Shown: piece after piece, positions 34,891 through 44,666 of the stretch | Position numbering within the stretch: the first letter of the stretch is position 1 | Layout: each line of letters begins with the position of its first letter | Assembly: GCF_001500065.1 (NCBI RefSeq) | Contig: NZ_LQIN01000004.1 | Span: 1 to 64,000, forward strand | From: Mycobacterium sp. IS-3022 | GTDB taxonomy: Bacteria; Actinomycetota; Actinomycetes; Mycobacteriales; Mycobacteriaceae | Reading direction: 5' to 3' | DNA: 64,000 nucleotides | Position numbers and translations under genes: made by a program | Notes under the pieces: generated by a model | Databases searched by the model: none | What the model saw: the letters and a program-made list of their open reading frames with translations, nothing else | What the model was told of the DNA's origin: nothing

Positions 34891-35796
34891 ATGCCCACAT
34901 ACGAGAAGGTCGTTGTCGGCGTACACGACAGCGCTAGCGGCCGCCGCACCGTTGAGCTCGCGGCGTCACTGAGTACCGAGACGGCGGCTCGGCTCGTCCT
35001 CGTCGCTGCTTACGGCGCCGGAGAGCGTCGGCCGCACGAAAGCGGTTCCTACCTGGAAGCCGGTCCCGGTCCGGCCGAATTGGCCCTCAAGCGCGCCCTG
35101 GAGATATGCGAGGCGTTCGGAGTTGACAACGCCGAGACGCATGCGGTCGCGGGCGATCCGGTGACAGTGCTGGTCAACGCCGTGCGGGAGCACCAGGCAC
35201 CCGTGCTCATGGTGGGTAGCCATGGGCTGGCAACGCTGAGTGGCCGATTGCTGGGCTCTGTCCCGGGCGGGGTCGTCCGGGAGGCGGAGTGCGACGTCTT
35301 CGTCGTGCAGACCACCACCCAGCGCTGGCGCGTCCGCCTGCGGAGGCGGCCGTCAAGTTACCGCCGCACGGTCCTCGTCGGCGTGCATGACACCCCGTGA
35401 TCGAGGGTCGCGCTGGTCAGGGCGGCCAAGCTCTCCGTCGACTTTGACGCCGATCTGATCCTCTTCGGAGCCTACGAGCAGCTGTTTCGACCCACGTTGG
35501 AGAACGCCATCAATGCCCTCGATGACGAGAGCTACTTGGTGCAGGGCACTTTCCCGATCGAGTCCGTGCTGAACGACGCGGAGCGCCACGCCCGGGCGCT
35601 CGGTGCTCGGGTGGCCGAGCGCGTAATCGTGGCGGGCGACCCGATGAAGGGTCTGCTGAAAATCGCCGACAAGACGGGTGCCGACCTCATAGTGATGGGC
35701 AACCACCAGCTCACGGGCCGGATGTCGCAACTCATCGGGTCCATCAGCGAGCAGGTGACTCGCAGGACCCCGACTCACGTTCTGCTGGTGCACTGA
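34891..35796 (+). pseudogene. Tandem universal stress protein split by one in-frame TGA
   Basis: The frame encodes two USP domains. Domain 1 spans residues 1-~155 (VVVGVHDSASGRR ... MVGSHGLATLSGRLLGSVP). Domain 2 begins YRRTVLVGVHDTP and is broken by TGA at 35398-35400, then continues in the same frame as SRVALVRAAKLSV through VMGNHQLTGRMSQLIGSISE to a normal stop at 35796. A TCA (Ser) to TGA change fits the GVHDTPS-SRVAL pattern of the first domain's ATP-binding loop. No other damage is seen, so the loss is recent, or it is a sequencing error, or the stop is read through. Two-domain USPs bind ATP and act in dormancy and stress in mycobacteria. If truncated, the first domain alone could still fold. 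Confidence 0.85.
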
Positions 35797-35931
35797 CCGC
35801 GCGCGGCGGTAGGGCCGGCCGCTACCGTCGCGATCACTGCGGCGGCCTTCATCTGCATGCGGGGTGTACATCGTGCACCCGCCGATACCGATCCCAATAT
35901 CGGCACGACGGTCTTCTGATAAAGAGGACGG

Positions 35932-37116
35932 GTGACGTCGACACTGGGATCCGCCGAGAGCATCGCGGGGCGGGTCCGCACCATGCGCGAGACCGTACAG
36001 GGCGAAGCCGGGGAGTCGGAGCGGCTGCGCACGCTGAGCCCGGCGATCGTCGAGGCGATGTGGGATTCCGGTCTGATGACCGCATTCAATCCGACGCCCG
36101 CAGGCGGGGTGGAACCGTCATTCGCCGAGATGATCGAGACCTGGATCGAAATGGCATGGCAGGACGGATCGTTCGGGTGGATCGGCATCGCCAACCTGCC
36201 GTCGTCGTTCGCCGCGGCCGCCTACCTGCCCGACGCCGGGTTCGCCGAGGTGTTCACCGCGCATGACAATCGCGTGACCATGGGCGGCCAGTTCTTCCCC
36301 AATGGTCAGGGCACCGCCGAAGCGGGCGGTTACCGGCTGACCGGGTCGTGGAGCTTCGGGTCGGGGATCGGGCATTCGCAGTATGTCGCCGCGGGCTTCC
36401 TGCCGATGGACGGCACCGAGATGCGCTGGGTCAGTGAAGGTGTGCCGGACATGCAGGTCGCGGTGCTCCCGCGCGATCAGGTGAGCTTCAACGACGGCTG
36501 GCATGTGCAGGGACTCAAGGGGACGGGCTCCTACGACTACAGCGTCGAGGACGTGTTCGTGCCGGCCGAACGGACTTTCGCGTTGTTCACCCGCGAGCCG
36601 CTGCGCGGATCGTCGCCCGCGACGCGGATGGGGATGATGCCGGTCACCGCCGCCGGTCATGCGTCGTGGGCGCTCGGGGTGGCCAAGAGCATGCTCGACG
36701 ACGTCCAAGAGCTTGCCGCGACGAAGTTCCGGATGAGCGACATGGCGTCGCTGGCCAGTCGGCCGACCTTCCAGAAGGGGCTGGCCCACCACGTCGCGGC
36801 CTGGCGGGCGGCACGGCTGCTGGTGCTCGACGCGTTCGAGACGGCCGAAAGCGCTGTGGGGGCGGGCGAAGAGCTGACCCCGGCCCTTCGCGCGGATATG
36901 CGGGTGGCCGCCGTGTACGCCACCGATGTGGCCCGCCAGTGCGCGGAGTGGGCGCATCTCGTCGCGGGCACCAGCTCGATTCGCGAAGGCACCCGCCTGG
37001 AACGAGCGTTTCGCGACATGTACACCGGCACCCAGCACGCGTTCATCAGCGAGAAGGTGGCCATCGACGCCGCCCAGGTCTGGCTCGGCGTCATCGACGA
37101 CCAATTCGGCCTGTAG
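35932..37116 (+). CDS. Acyl-CoA dehydrogenase-fold flavoprotein (HsaA-like group D)
   Basis: This 394-residue protein starts at GTG. It has the acyl-CoA dehydrogenase fold with DGSFGWIGIANLPSS, GGYRLTGSWSFGSGIGHS and KGTGSYDYSVEDVFVPAER, then a helical C-terminus (FRDMYTGTQHAFISEKVAID). The Trp/Ser-rich middle and the RDMYTGTQH motif suit the flavin-dependent monooxygenase branch (HsaA/PigM type), which uses reduced flavin from a partner reductase, better than true CoA dehydrogenases. No catalytic base Glu is evident. No reductase is adjacent. It abuts the convergent dehalogenase gene with no gap. Confidence 0.75.
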   Translation: MTSTLGSAESIAGRVRTMRETVQGEAGESERLRTLSPAIVEAMWDSGLMTAFNPTPAGGVEPSFAEMIETWIEMAWQDGSFGWIGIANLPSSFAAAAYLPDAGFAEVFTAHDNRVTMGGQFFPNGQGTAEAGGYRLTGSWSFGSGIGHSQYVAAGFLPMDGTEMRWVSEGVPDMQVAVLPRDQVSFNDGWHVQGLKGTGSYDYSVEDVFVPAERTFALFTREPLRGSSPATRMGMMPVTAAGHASWALGVAKSMLDDVQELAATKFRMSDMASLASRPTFQKGLAHHVAAWRAARLLVLDAFETAESAVGAGEELTPALRADMRVAAVYATDVARQCAEWAHLVAGTSSIREGTRLERAFRDMYTGTQHAFISEKVAIDAAQVWLGVIDDQFGL

Positions 37117-38076
37117 TCAGCCGGTGCGCGCGACAAACTCGGCGATGATGCGACCGAGTTCCTCACCCCGTTGCTCCTGCACGAAATGGCCGGCACCTGT
37201 CACTGTTATATGAGGTTGACCCTTCGCACCGGGAACGTGGTCGGTGAACACCTTGTCCCAACCGCGCGTTGCCGGATCCCCGTCGGAATACGCGGTCAGG
37301 AACGGCCGCCGCCAATCACCCAGCGCGGCCATGGTGGCGCGTCCGATGGCAGCCCCACGATCGTTGCGCGTCAACGGAATCAACGCGATCATCTGGCGTA
37401 GCCCGGCCGTGAACCGACGGTCGGGGAACGGTGCGTCGTAGGCAGCGCGGACATCTGGGCTCAACGGCCCGGCCACCGCGTCGAGGAAGAAACTCGGGAC
37501 CAGTTCCGGCAAGCGCTGGTAGTACGAAACATAGTCGAGCAGAGTCTCTTGGTGGATGACCTGTCCGTCACCGACCGCGTGGTGCGGCCACTCCAGCTTT
37601 CCCGCGAGGTCGGGGTCGCACGTGTGCAGGATGGTGTTCGTCGCGACGACGCGCGCGAACCGGTCGGGATCGCGGGCCAGCACGCTGAGCCCGATGGGAC
37701 CGCCCCAGTCCTGCACGACCAACGTGACATCCGAGAGATCCAGTCGGGTGATCGCGCTGTGCAACCAGTCGATGTGCCGGTCGAACGTATAGTCCGTCGG
37801 GTCGGTCAGTTTGTCGGACCGGCCGTAGCCGATGTGGTCCGGCGCGATCACCCGCAGTCCAGCCGCGAGCAGCACGCCGATGACGTGCCGGTAGAGATAC
37901 GACCAGGTGGGCTGCCCGTGGAGCAGGACGACAACGGGCGCGTCGGCAGGCCCCTCATCGACGTAATGCATTCGCAGTGGGCTGACTCCGCGCGTTTCGA
38001 CATCGACGTAGCGGGGTTCGAACGGATAGTCGGGCAGCACCGCGAAGCGCTCGTCCGGAGTTCTGATCACGCTCAT
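37117..38076 (-). CDS. Haloalkane dehalogenase-like alpha/beta hydrolase (DhmA type)
   Basis: This 319-residue protein has LLHGQPTWSYLYRH, the nucleophile motif VVQDWGGPIGL with Asp123, and GAGHFVQEQ with the His. The Trp after the nucleophile Asp (QDWGG) is a halide-stabilising residue of haloalkane dehalogenases; the other position is Gln55 (HGQP), where Glu or Asn is commoner. The pattern resembles the HLD-I subfamily such as Rv2296. The gene starts four bases inside the stop of the upstream acyl-CoA ligase (38073-38076), so the two are translationally coupled. Dehalogenase activity is plausible; a related hydrolase on an acyl substrate is the alternative. Confidence 0.8.
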   Translation of the reverse strand: MSVIRTPDERFAVLPDYPFEPRYVDVETRGVSPLRMHYVDEGPADAPVVVLLHGQPTWSYLYRHVIGVLLAAGLRVIAPDHIGYGRSDKLTDPTDYTFDRHIDWLHSAITRLDLSDVTLVVQDWGGPIGLSVLARDPDRFARVVATNTILHTCDPDLAGKLEWPHHAVGDGQVIHQETLLDYVSYYQRLPELVPSFFLDAVAGPLSPDVRAAYDAPFPDRRFTAGLRQMIALIPLTRNDRGAAIGRATMAALGDWRRPFLTAYSDGDPATRGWDKVFTDHVPGAKGQPHITVTGAGHFVQEQRGEELGRIIAEFVARTG

Positions 38077-39632
38077 CGGATCACCGTGGAGTCGAGGACA
38101 CCGTCGACGACCATGGCGCGCAGTGTCTTTCGGTCGAACTTTCCGCTGGGCAGCGTCGGAATCTGGTCACTGGTCGCCAAAACCCAGCGCGTCGGCACCT
38201 TGTAGGCCGACAGGTGCGCGCGGGTGCGGGTGGCCAGCGAATCGACATCGATACCGGCGCCGACCGGCACGACGACCGCACAAACTTCCTCGCCACGCGT
38301 GGGATCGTCGATCCCGAGCACCAGACACTGCGCCACGTCGGGGAATTCGCCGATGACGGCCTCGACCTCCAGTGGCGACACGTTGGCGCCCGCGGCCTTG
38401 ATCAGCTCGGTTGTCCGTCCCACGTAGAACAGCCGCGGATCCCCGTCGCGGCGGTAGACGCGGTCACCGGTGTGGTACCAACCGTTTTCGTCGAACGTCT
38501 CCCACCGCTCTCGCTTGTTGTAGCCCGCCATCACGCCGATGCCGCGGACGAGCAGTTCACCGACCGCCCCGTCGGCGACGTCGCTACCGTCCTCGTCGAC
38601 GATGCGCATGTCGGTGAACGCGAAGCCGCCCGCCGTCTCGGACATGGTGCGGTGCACGGGGAATCCGTCGGGCACGTCGACCATCGCGATGTCGAGCGGC
38701 CCATCGCGCAGCATCGGCGCACTGCTCAGGTCGCGGTCGCCGAAGCTCGGGTGCTCGCGCAACCGCTGGGTGAAGGCTGGCCACCCGACGACCCCGGCGG
38801 CCCGCTCCCGCTCGATCATGTCCAGCGCGGTCTCGGCGTCCAGGCGTGGCATCGCCAGCACGGTGAGGGGTTCGTGCAACGCCCCGGTTGCGGCGAGCAG
38901 CCCGCCGACCCAGAAGAACGGCATCGCACACAGGATCCGTGTCGGCCCTTCGCTTTTCGTCACGGCGCGGATGGCGTTCGGCCACGTCGACGTCTGGCGC
39001 ACCAGCGTGCCGTGGGTGTGCATGACGCCTTTCGGGTCCGCGGTGGAGCCCGAGGTGTGGATCACGACGGCGAGATCGGCGGGGGAGACCTCGGCCTCGG
39101 CGGCGCACAGCACATCTGCGGTCACCCCGTCGGCACCGTCGACCCAAGGGGTGGCCCAGTCGGGAACCGGATCGTCGACGAACACGATGCGGCGCAGGTA
39201 CGGCGCGGCGGCCAGGGCCAGCCGGCCGGCCGGCTGGGCTGCCAACTCCGGCCAGGCCGCCTCGAAACGCTCGGCGACGTCGATGGTCAGCACCCGGCTG
39301 GGAGCGATGAGCATCGCGATGTCGGCCAGCCGTGCCACTTTGGCGATCTCCGCCGGGGTGTAGAGGGTGCTGAGGGGGACGGCCAGCGCGCCGATACGCG
39401 ACACCGCCAGCCACCAGATGACCCAGTCGACCCCGTTCGGGAAGAACAGGCCGACGCGGGTGCCCTTGCCGACGCCTTCGCGCAGCAGCCCTTGCGCAAG
39501 CCGCGCCGAGCGCTGCTGCGCCTCGCGGTAGGTGAGCCGATCCGCCGAGGTGATCAGGTAGAGGTGCTCGCCGAACTCGTCGCAGGCGCGCTCGAGGAGC
39601 GCGGGAACGGTCGGGCGTGGCTGCTGCGTCAC
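38073..39632 (-). CDS. AMP-dependent acyl-CoA synthetase/ligase
   Basis: From GTG 39632 (VTQQPRPTVPALLERACDEF) the protein has 519 residues; in-frame codons reach 39668. ANL motifs are in order: VVIHTSGSTADPKGVMHTHG (A3), PVHRTMSETAGGF (A5), GWYHTGDRVYRRDG (A7), RTTELIKAAGANVSP (A8) and PSGKFDRK with the catalytic Lys (A10). It activates a carboxylic acid to its acyl-AMP and CoA thioester. It is coupled by a four-base overlap to the dehalogenase-like gene, which suggests the pair handles one substrate in a degradation route. The acid is not identified. Confidence 0.87.
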   Translation of the reverse strand: MTQQPRPTVPALLERACDEFGEHLYLITSADRLTYREAQQRSARLAQGLLREGVGKGTRVGLFFPNGVDWVIWWLAVSRIGALAVPLSTLYTPAEIAKVARLADIAMLIAPSRVLTIDVAERFEAAWPELAAQPAGRLALAAAPYLRRIVFVDDPVPDWATPWVDGADGVTADVLCAAEAEVSPADLAVVIHTSGSTADPKGVMHTHGTLVRQTSTWPNAIRAVTKSEGPTRILCAMPFFWVGGLLAATGALHEPLTVLAMPRLDAETALDMIERERAAGVVGWPAFTQRLREHPSFGDRDLSSAPMLRDGPLDIAMVDVPDGFPVHRTMSETAGGFAFTDMRIVDEDGSDVADGAVGELLVRGIGVMAGYNKRERWETFDENGWYHTGDRVYRRDGDPRLFYVGRTTELIKAAGANVSPLEVEAVIGEFPDVAQCLVLGIDDPTRGEEVCAVVVPVGAGIDVDSLATRTRAHLSAYKVPTRWVLATSDQIPTLPSGKFDRKTLRAMVVDGVLDSTVIR

Positions 39633-39698
39633 GCAGCGATTGTCTCTGACGACGCTGGGCGACCGCACGAGGCGGCCGCCCAGCGACGTCTGCGGACC

Positions 39699-40823
<1,125 letters not shown>

Positions 40824-40944
40824 TTACGGGAACCGTCGATCGCAGCGCAGTGAGCGTCACCATTCGGTAATCGCCGACTTTTTGCGGTGCGCCGACGCAG
40901 CGAATAGCGTCGGTGCCGAGAAGGACGATGGCGAGGCGAGACGG

Positions 40945-42156
40945 ATGACACAGGGCTACGACCTGGTGATCGTGGGCGGCGGACCGGCCGGGGCGGCGGC
41001 GGCCTGGCAGGCGGTCCGCACTGGTGCGCGCGTCGTTGTGCTCGACAAGTCGACGTTTCCGCGCGACAAACCGTGCGGCGACGGGCTGACACCGCGCGCC
41101 GTGAGCTTTCTGCAGAAGATGGGGTTGGCCGAAGAAGTCGCGCGGTTCCACCGGGTGAACGGTGCCAAGGTCTTCAGCCCGAGCGAATGGAATCTTGCGT
41201 TTCCGCGCCGCCCGGGGATGCCCGACCACGGCTACGTGGCTCGCCGGACCGAACTCGACACGCTGCTGCTCGAACGGGCTCAGACCGCCGGTGCCGAGGT
41301 GCGGCAGGGCGCAGAGGTCGTCGCTCCGATCGTCGATGACGCCGGCCGCGTCGCCGGTGTCACGCTTCGAAGCGGCGAACACGTGCGGGCCGACGCGGTG
41401 ATCGCCGCCGACGGCGCCTATTCACCGGTCAAGCGTGCGCTGAACCTCGACTCGAGGTATCACGGATACTCGGCGATCGCGATTCGCGCCGAGATGCCCG
41501 TCGACCGGCCCGACACCGACACGCTCGACATCTACTTGAAGCTGACCTTCGACGGCGACCAACTGCCCGGCTATGGCTGGCTGTTCCCCTTGGGCGGCGG
41601 GCGAGCCAACGTCGGCCTGGGCTACTGCACCAGTTACAAGGACTGGCACCGGATCAACGCCACGGCCCTCTTCGACGAGTTCTTGGCCGGACTTCCGCGC
41701 GACTGGAAGCTGCCACCGATCGACGACCTGAAGAAGTCCAAGGCGCTTCAGGCGTGGCGACTGCCGATGGGTTTCACCGCCTGGCCGCCATGGCGGCCGG
41801 GTGTGCTGTTCGCCGGTGACGCGCTCGGCGCCGCCAGACCCGTTTCGGGTGCTGGCATTTCGAAGGCGCTGCAGTCCGGGATGGCCGCGGGGGAGTGCGC
41901 GATTGCGGCGTTGACCAATGGTGGGCCCGACGATTTCACGAATTACGCGCAGCGCGTCGAGGCGGACTGGGGTAGGCAGTACCGCCTGGGCCGGTTCTTC
42001 CACCGGGTGGTCGGCGTCCCGGCCATCGCGAATGCCGGGATCAAGGTCCTTGACACAGTGAGTCATCCGGGTGTGCGGTCACACCTGCTGTTCTGGGAGG
42101 GATGGGGCGATCCGGACGCCGCGGCTAGCCGTGACGCCTACGCACATACGCCTTGA
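40945..42156 (+). CDS. Geranylgeranyl reductase family FAD oxidoreductase, MenJ-like
   Basis: From ATG 40945 the protein has 403 residues; an upstream ATG at 40882 is in frame but lies in the promoter. It has the FAD fingerprint DLVIVGGGPAGAAAAW, DKSTFPRDKPCGDGLTPRAV (signature of the family), AVIAADGAYSPVKRAL and GVLFAGDALGAARPVSGAGISKAL. It resembles mycobacterial MenJ (Rv0561c), which reduces one isoprene unit of menaquinone-9 to give MK-9(II-H2). The N-terminus and length fit well. The 3' end overlaps the convergent MOSC gene by 32 bases. The 286-base region to the Ag85 gene holds both promoters. Confidence 0.87.
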   Translation: MTQGYDLVIVGGGPAGAAAAWQAVRTGARVVVLDKSTFPRDKPCGDGLTPRAVSFLQKMGLAEEVARFHRVNGAKVFSPSEWNLAFPRRPGMPDHGYVARRTELDTLLLERAQTAGAEVRQGAEVVAPIVDDAGRVAGVTLRSGEHVRADAVIAADGAYSPVKRALNLDSRYHGYSAIAIRAEMPVDRPDTDTLDIYLKLTFDGDQLPGYGWLFPLGGGRANVGLGYCTSYKDWHRINATALFDEFLAGLPRDWKLPPIDDLKKSKALQAWRLPMGFTAWPPWRPGVLFAGDALGAARPVSGAGISKALQSGMAAGECAIAALTNGGPDDFTNYAQRVEADWGRQYRLGRFFHRVVGVPAIANAGIKVLDTVSHPGVRSHLLFWEGWGDPDAAASRDAYAHTP

Positions 42157-42781
42157 GTTCGGCCGACAGGGCTTCGGCGGTGAGCAATTGTGGAAGCAGC
42201 GACGGGTCGGACATCCGTGCGCGGAAGGCCATCTCGATGGTGACGTCGTGTCCGGGACGGTCCTCGACGACGATCTCGTCGCCCGCGCGCACCGTGCCGG
42301 GCGAGATAACCCGAAGATACGCACCGGGTTTCGCGGCTTCAGTGAAGGTCTTGATCCAACGGTCCAGTTGCAGAAAGGCCGAGAACGTGCGACACGGCGT
42401 GCGCGGCGCCGACACTTCGAGCAGCAGCCCATCGGTGCCGACGCGCCACCGTTCGCCGATCCGCGCCTGCGTGACGTCGACCCCTGTCGTGGTGAGGTTC
42501 TCGCCGAACATGCCGTTGGTGAGGGGGCGATCCAGCCGAGTTTCCCAGTCGTCGAGGTCTTCTCGGGCGTACGCGTATACCGCTTGGTCGTCTCCGCCGT
42601 GCAGCTTCGGATTACCGATGGTGTCGCCGACGAGCCCGCTGCCCAAACCGTCCCTCATCGGGCCCGGCGCACGCACCATCACCTCGTTGTCGGCGGCTAC
42701 CTTGTCGATGCCCGTCGATCTCGACGGCGCGTCCGGATTCACCCGTACTCGAGCGACATTCACCGACAGCACTTTCGTCAC
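42125..42781 (-). CDS. MOSC domain protein
   Basis: From GTG 42781 (VTKVLSVNVARVRVNPD) the product is 218 residues. An ATG at 42865 is in frame but lies beyond a palindrome that looks like an operator. MOSC features are GDTIGNPKLHGGDDQAVYAY, GMFGENLTTTGVDV, IGERWRVGTDGLLLEVSAPRTPC and a C-terminal region. The Cys in APRTPC is the conserved candidate for sulfur or molybdenum cofactor binding. Related proteins (YiiM type) reduce N-hydroxylated compounds. It is divergent from the membrane protein gene at 42898 and overlaps MenJ-like by 32 bases at its 3' end. Confidence 0.85.
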   Translation of the reverse strand: MTKVLSVNVARVRVNPDAPSRSTGIDKVAADNEVMVRAPGPMRDGLGSGLVGDTIGNPKLHGGDDQAVYAYAREDLDDWETRLDRPLTNGMFGENLTTTGVDVTQARIGERWRVGTDGLLLEVSAPRTPCRTFSAFLQLDRWIKTFTEAAKPGAYLRVISPGTVRAGDEIVVEDRPGHDVTIEMAFRARMSDPSLLPQLLTAEALSAELKAYVRRRHG

Positions 42782-42843
42782 CCGCACAGGGTAATGGCCG
42801 CCGGCGCGGCGAATCGGACCGCAGAAAGTTACTTCACCATCCC

Positions 42844-42860
42844 TACTACGTAGCGTAGTA
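42844..42860. promoter_or_regulatory. Perfect 7-bp inverted repeat between the MOSC and membrane protein genes
   Basis: TACTACG and CGTAGTA flank a 3-base spacer. It sits in the divergent intergenic region, 37 bases upstream of the GTG at 42898 and 62 bases upstream of the MOSC start. The symmetry fits a dimeric regulator acting on one or both genes; no regulator gene is next to it. Confidence 0.55.
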
Positions 42861-42897
42861 TTCATGACGAAGCTGCCGACACCAACGGAGGTGCGCC

Positions 42898-43332
42898 GTG
42901 AAGTGGAGTTTCGCCCAGGTCGGTCTACTGATCATTGCCGCCTTTCACGTCATCCAGGCGGTGATCGGGTTCATCGTCGAACCGAGTTTTGCGACCGGCC
43001 CGGATGCGCCCACCGCGCAGATCTTCGGGATGGACTACAACGGCTGGCATGCGGTCGCCGGGTTGGCACTGTTCGGGCCGGGATTGGTTTTCGCGATGCG
43101 CAAGTCGTGGTCGGTGCTGTATCTGCTCGTCGCCGCGGTGGCCGGCGCACTGCCCGGGATCTGGGCGTTCTTCTCGAACCAGGTCGCCTACGTGTTCACG
43201 TTTCCCAACAACATCACCGACGCGGTCGTGCACCTGGTGACCTCCGCGGTGATGGTCGCGGTGGCCGGTATTCAGATCCGTATGGATGGAGGCTTGCGCA
43301 ACTCGCTTGCCGATCTGCGTCAAGGCCCGTAA
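42898..43332 (+). CDS. Four-helix membrane protein (DUF4383-like)
   Basis: This 144-residue protein starts at GTG, preceded by GGAGG. It has four hydrophobic segments: residues ~5-28, ~48-66, ~72-92 and ~108-128, connected by short loops, and a basic end. The NGWHAVAGLALFGPGLV segment is typical of DUF4383-type proteins. No catalytic residue pattern is visible. It may act as a membrane scaffold or sensor; function unknown. It shares a promoter region with the MOSC gene. Confidence 0.7.
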   Translation: MKWSFAQVGLLIIAAFHVIQAVIGFIVEPSFATGPDAPTAQIFGMDYNGWHAVAGLALFGPGLVFAMRKSWSVLYLLVAAVAGALPGIWAFFSNQVAYVFTFPNNITDAVVHLVTSAVMVAVAGIQIRMDGGLRNSLADLRQGP

Positions 43333-43363
43333 TCGGTGTCTGGACTTGACCTTCGCTGAAGAC

Positions 43364-43504
43364 TCAGCCGGAAGCGTCCTGGTCGTCGGCTGAGGGCACG
43401 CCTTGCGGCGGAGGCGTGGAATATGCCGGAGCGGTCGGCGGCACCGCCTGTCCGACGTCGTCGCCCTGTGGCGCTTCCTCCGCGGGCTGTTCCGGTGAGC
43501 TCAT
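43364..43504 (-). CDS. Small Pro/Glu-rich protein, 46 residues
   Basis: An ATG at 43504 follows GGAGAG at a normal distance and opens a 46-codon frame ending at TGA. The product (starting MSSPEQPAEEAPQG and ending PSADDQDASG) is acidic and rich in Pro, Gln and Ala, with no hydrophobic segment; it should be disordered. The good ribosome site and the codon use (GC at third positions) support it as a real gene. It lies between two rightward genes on the opposite strand. Function unknown. Confidence 0.55.
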   Translation of the reverse strand: MSSPEQPAEEAPQGDDVGQAVPPTAPAYSTPPPQGVPSADDQDASG

Positions 43505-43654
43505 CGCTTCTCTCCTGGTCCTGGGTTTCCTGCACTGCGATACCCAGTGACCGGCTGAGGAAACCGCTCATAGTTGGGATCGGTAGCCGACCACACTTCG
43601 TGTAATTGCTCCGACGGCGCCTTGCGCGGACGACAATGAGCACGAGGGATCGAC

Positions 43655-44062
43655 ATGACCACGACTTCCAACCCGAAGCGAACCCTCGGCGCTGCGCTGA
43701 TGTCGGTAGGCGTCGCGATCGCCGGTGTCGGACTGATGGCGGGCACTGCTCAGGCATTTCCAGGCCCGCCTGTGCCGATGCAGGCCTGGCCCGGGTGCCC
43801 GGATGAAAGCCCCGCGGGTCCATGTCGCTGGTGTCCGGGGGACCCTCCGGTGCAGACCGGAAATCTGCGGGTGAACCCGGTGGTATGGGACGAAACCGTT
43901 TGTCACACTTACTGGTACGTCTACCACGGGCAGGGCAACGTCGCCCAGAACATCTTCGAAGGAGAGGCACCACCGCCTCCGCCTCCGCCGCCTCCCAACC
44001 TCACTCCGCCGCTTCCGCCCGGATGGTGCTGGTCGCTTTTCCTTCCCTGGCCCTGCCCTTGA
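43655..44062 (+). CDS. Secreted proline-rich protein
   Basis: This 135-residue protein begins MTTTSNPKRTLGAALMSVGV, a signal peptide ending near TAQA-FPGPP (residue ~34). The mature part has six cysteines (GCPDES, GPCRWCPG, TVCHT, GWCW, WPCP) and a run of nine prolines before a Trp-rich end (WCWSLFLPWP). It is probably an exported, disulfide-containing mycobacterial protein. It resembles, in layout only, the secreted Pro-rich protein at 46372, with a Pro run and aromatic tail. Function unknown. Confidence 0.65.
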   Translation: MTTTSNPKRTLGAALMSVGVAIAGVGLMAGTAQAFPGPPVPMQAWPGCPDESPAGPCRWCPGDPPVQTGNLRVNPVVWDETVCHTYWYVYHGQGNVAQNIFEGEAPPPPPPPPPNLTPPLPPGWCWSLFLPWPCP

Positions 44063-44117
44063 GGGTGCTCGAGAGCCGAATAGCTTTGCGTGGCAACGCA
44101 ATACGGTTACGCACGGG

Positions 44118-44654
44118 GTGCCGGTATCGTTGACCGACATGCGGCACCCGACCTTCGGTCACTCGGACTGCGAGCGCATCGCAGATGGAGTGTTGGCACA
44201 ACCTGTCCTGGCCCTCACCAGCCTGGCGTACGTGGCCGCCGGGCTGGCCGTTCTGTGCTGGGCCGTGCGGGGTAGGGGAGTCCTGGCGGCAGCGGCAGGA
44301 GGCGCGCTTGTCGCAGTGGGTTTCGGCAGCATCGTCTACCACGGTCCTCAGCCGTCGTGGGCGGGGCTGGTCCACGACTGGCCCATCGTCGCCGCGGGGG
44401 CGTTGTACATGGTCGGCTTGGCCCGCGGCGTTCGCGGAAAGCAGCAGTCGGCATGGATCACAGCGGCAGGTGTCTTCATGCTCGGCGTGGCGGCCTACGT
44501 CGCAGGCCGATCCGGCTCGCCGCTGTGTCGACCCGAGAGCCTGTGGCAATACCACGGCGCGTGGCATGTCCTGTCGGCCGCCGCAGGGGGACTGGCCGCC
44601 TGGGCGATGGCGCCCGCCCGACAGCCGGCGCAGGTGACAATCGTCGACGACTAG
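44118..44654 (+). CDS. CREST-superfamily/ceramidase-like membrane protein
   Basis: This 178-residue protein starts at GTG 44118; ATG 44139 is an alternative. Five or six hydrophobic segments are seen. Motifs FGSIVYHGPQPSWAGLVHDW and LWQYHGAWHVLSA place Ser, His, Asp and two His in membrane-facing positions, as in the CREST superfamily (alkaline ceramidases, PAQR receptors) where they bind Zn and hydrolyse amides. A metal-dependent membrane hydrolase is therefore plausible; the substrate is not known. It is followed 12 bases later by the ThrE-like gene on the same strand. Confidence 0.7.
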   Translation: MPVSLTDMRHPTFGHSDCERIADGVLAQPVLALTSLAYVAAGLAVLCWAVRGRGVLAAAAGGALVAVGFGSIVYHGPQPSWAGLVHDWPIVAAGALYMVGLARGVRGKQQSAWITAAGVFMLGVAAYVAGRSGSPLCRPESLWQYHGAWHVLSAAAGGLAAWAMAPARQPAQVTIVDD

Positions 44655-44666
44655 CGGCCCCGCTGG

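Noticed and set aside
35497..35796. Separate small universal stress gene
   Set aside because: It is the same frame as the upstream gene after a single TGA and lacks the N-terminal part of the USP fold; treated as part of the pseudogene.
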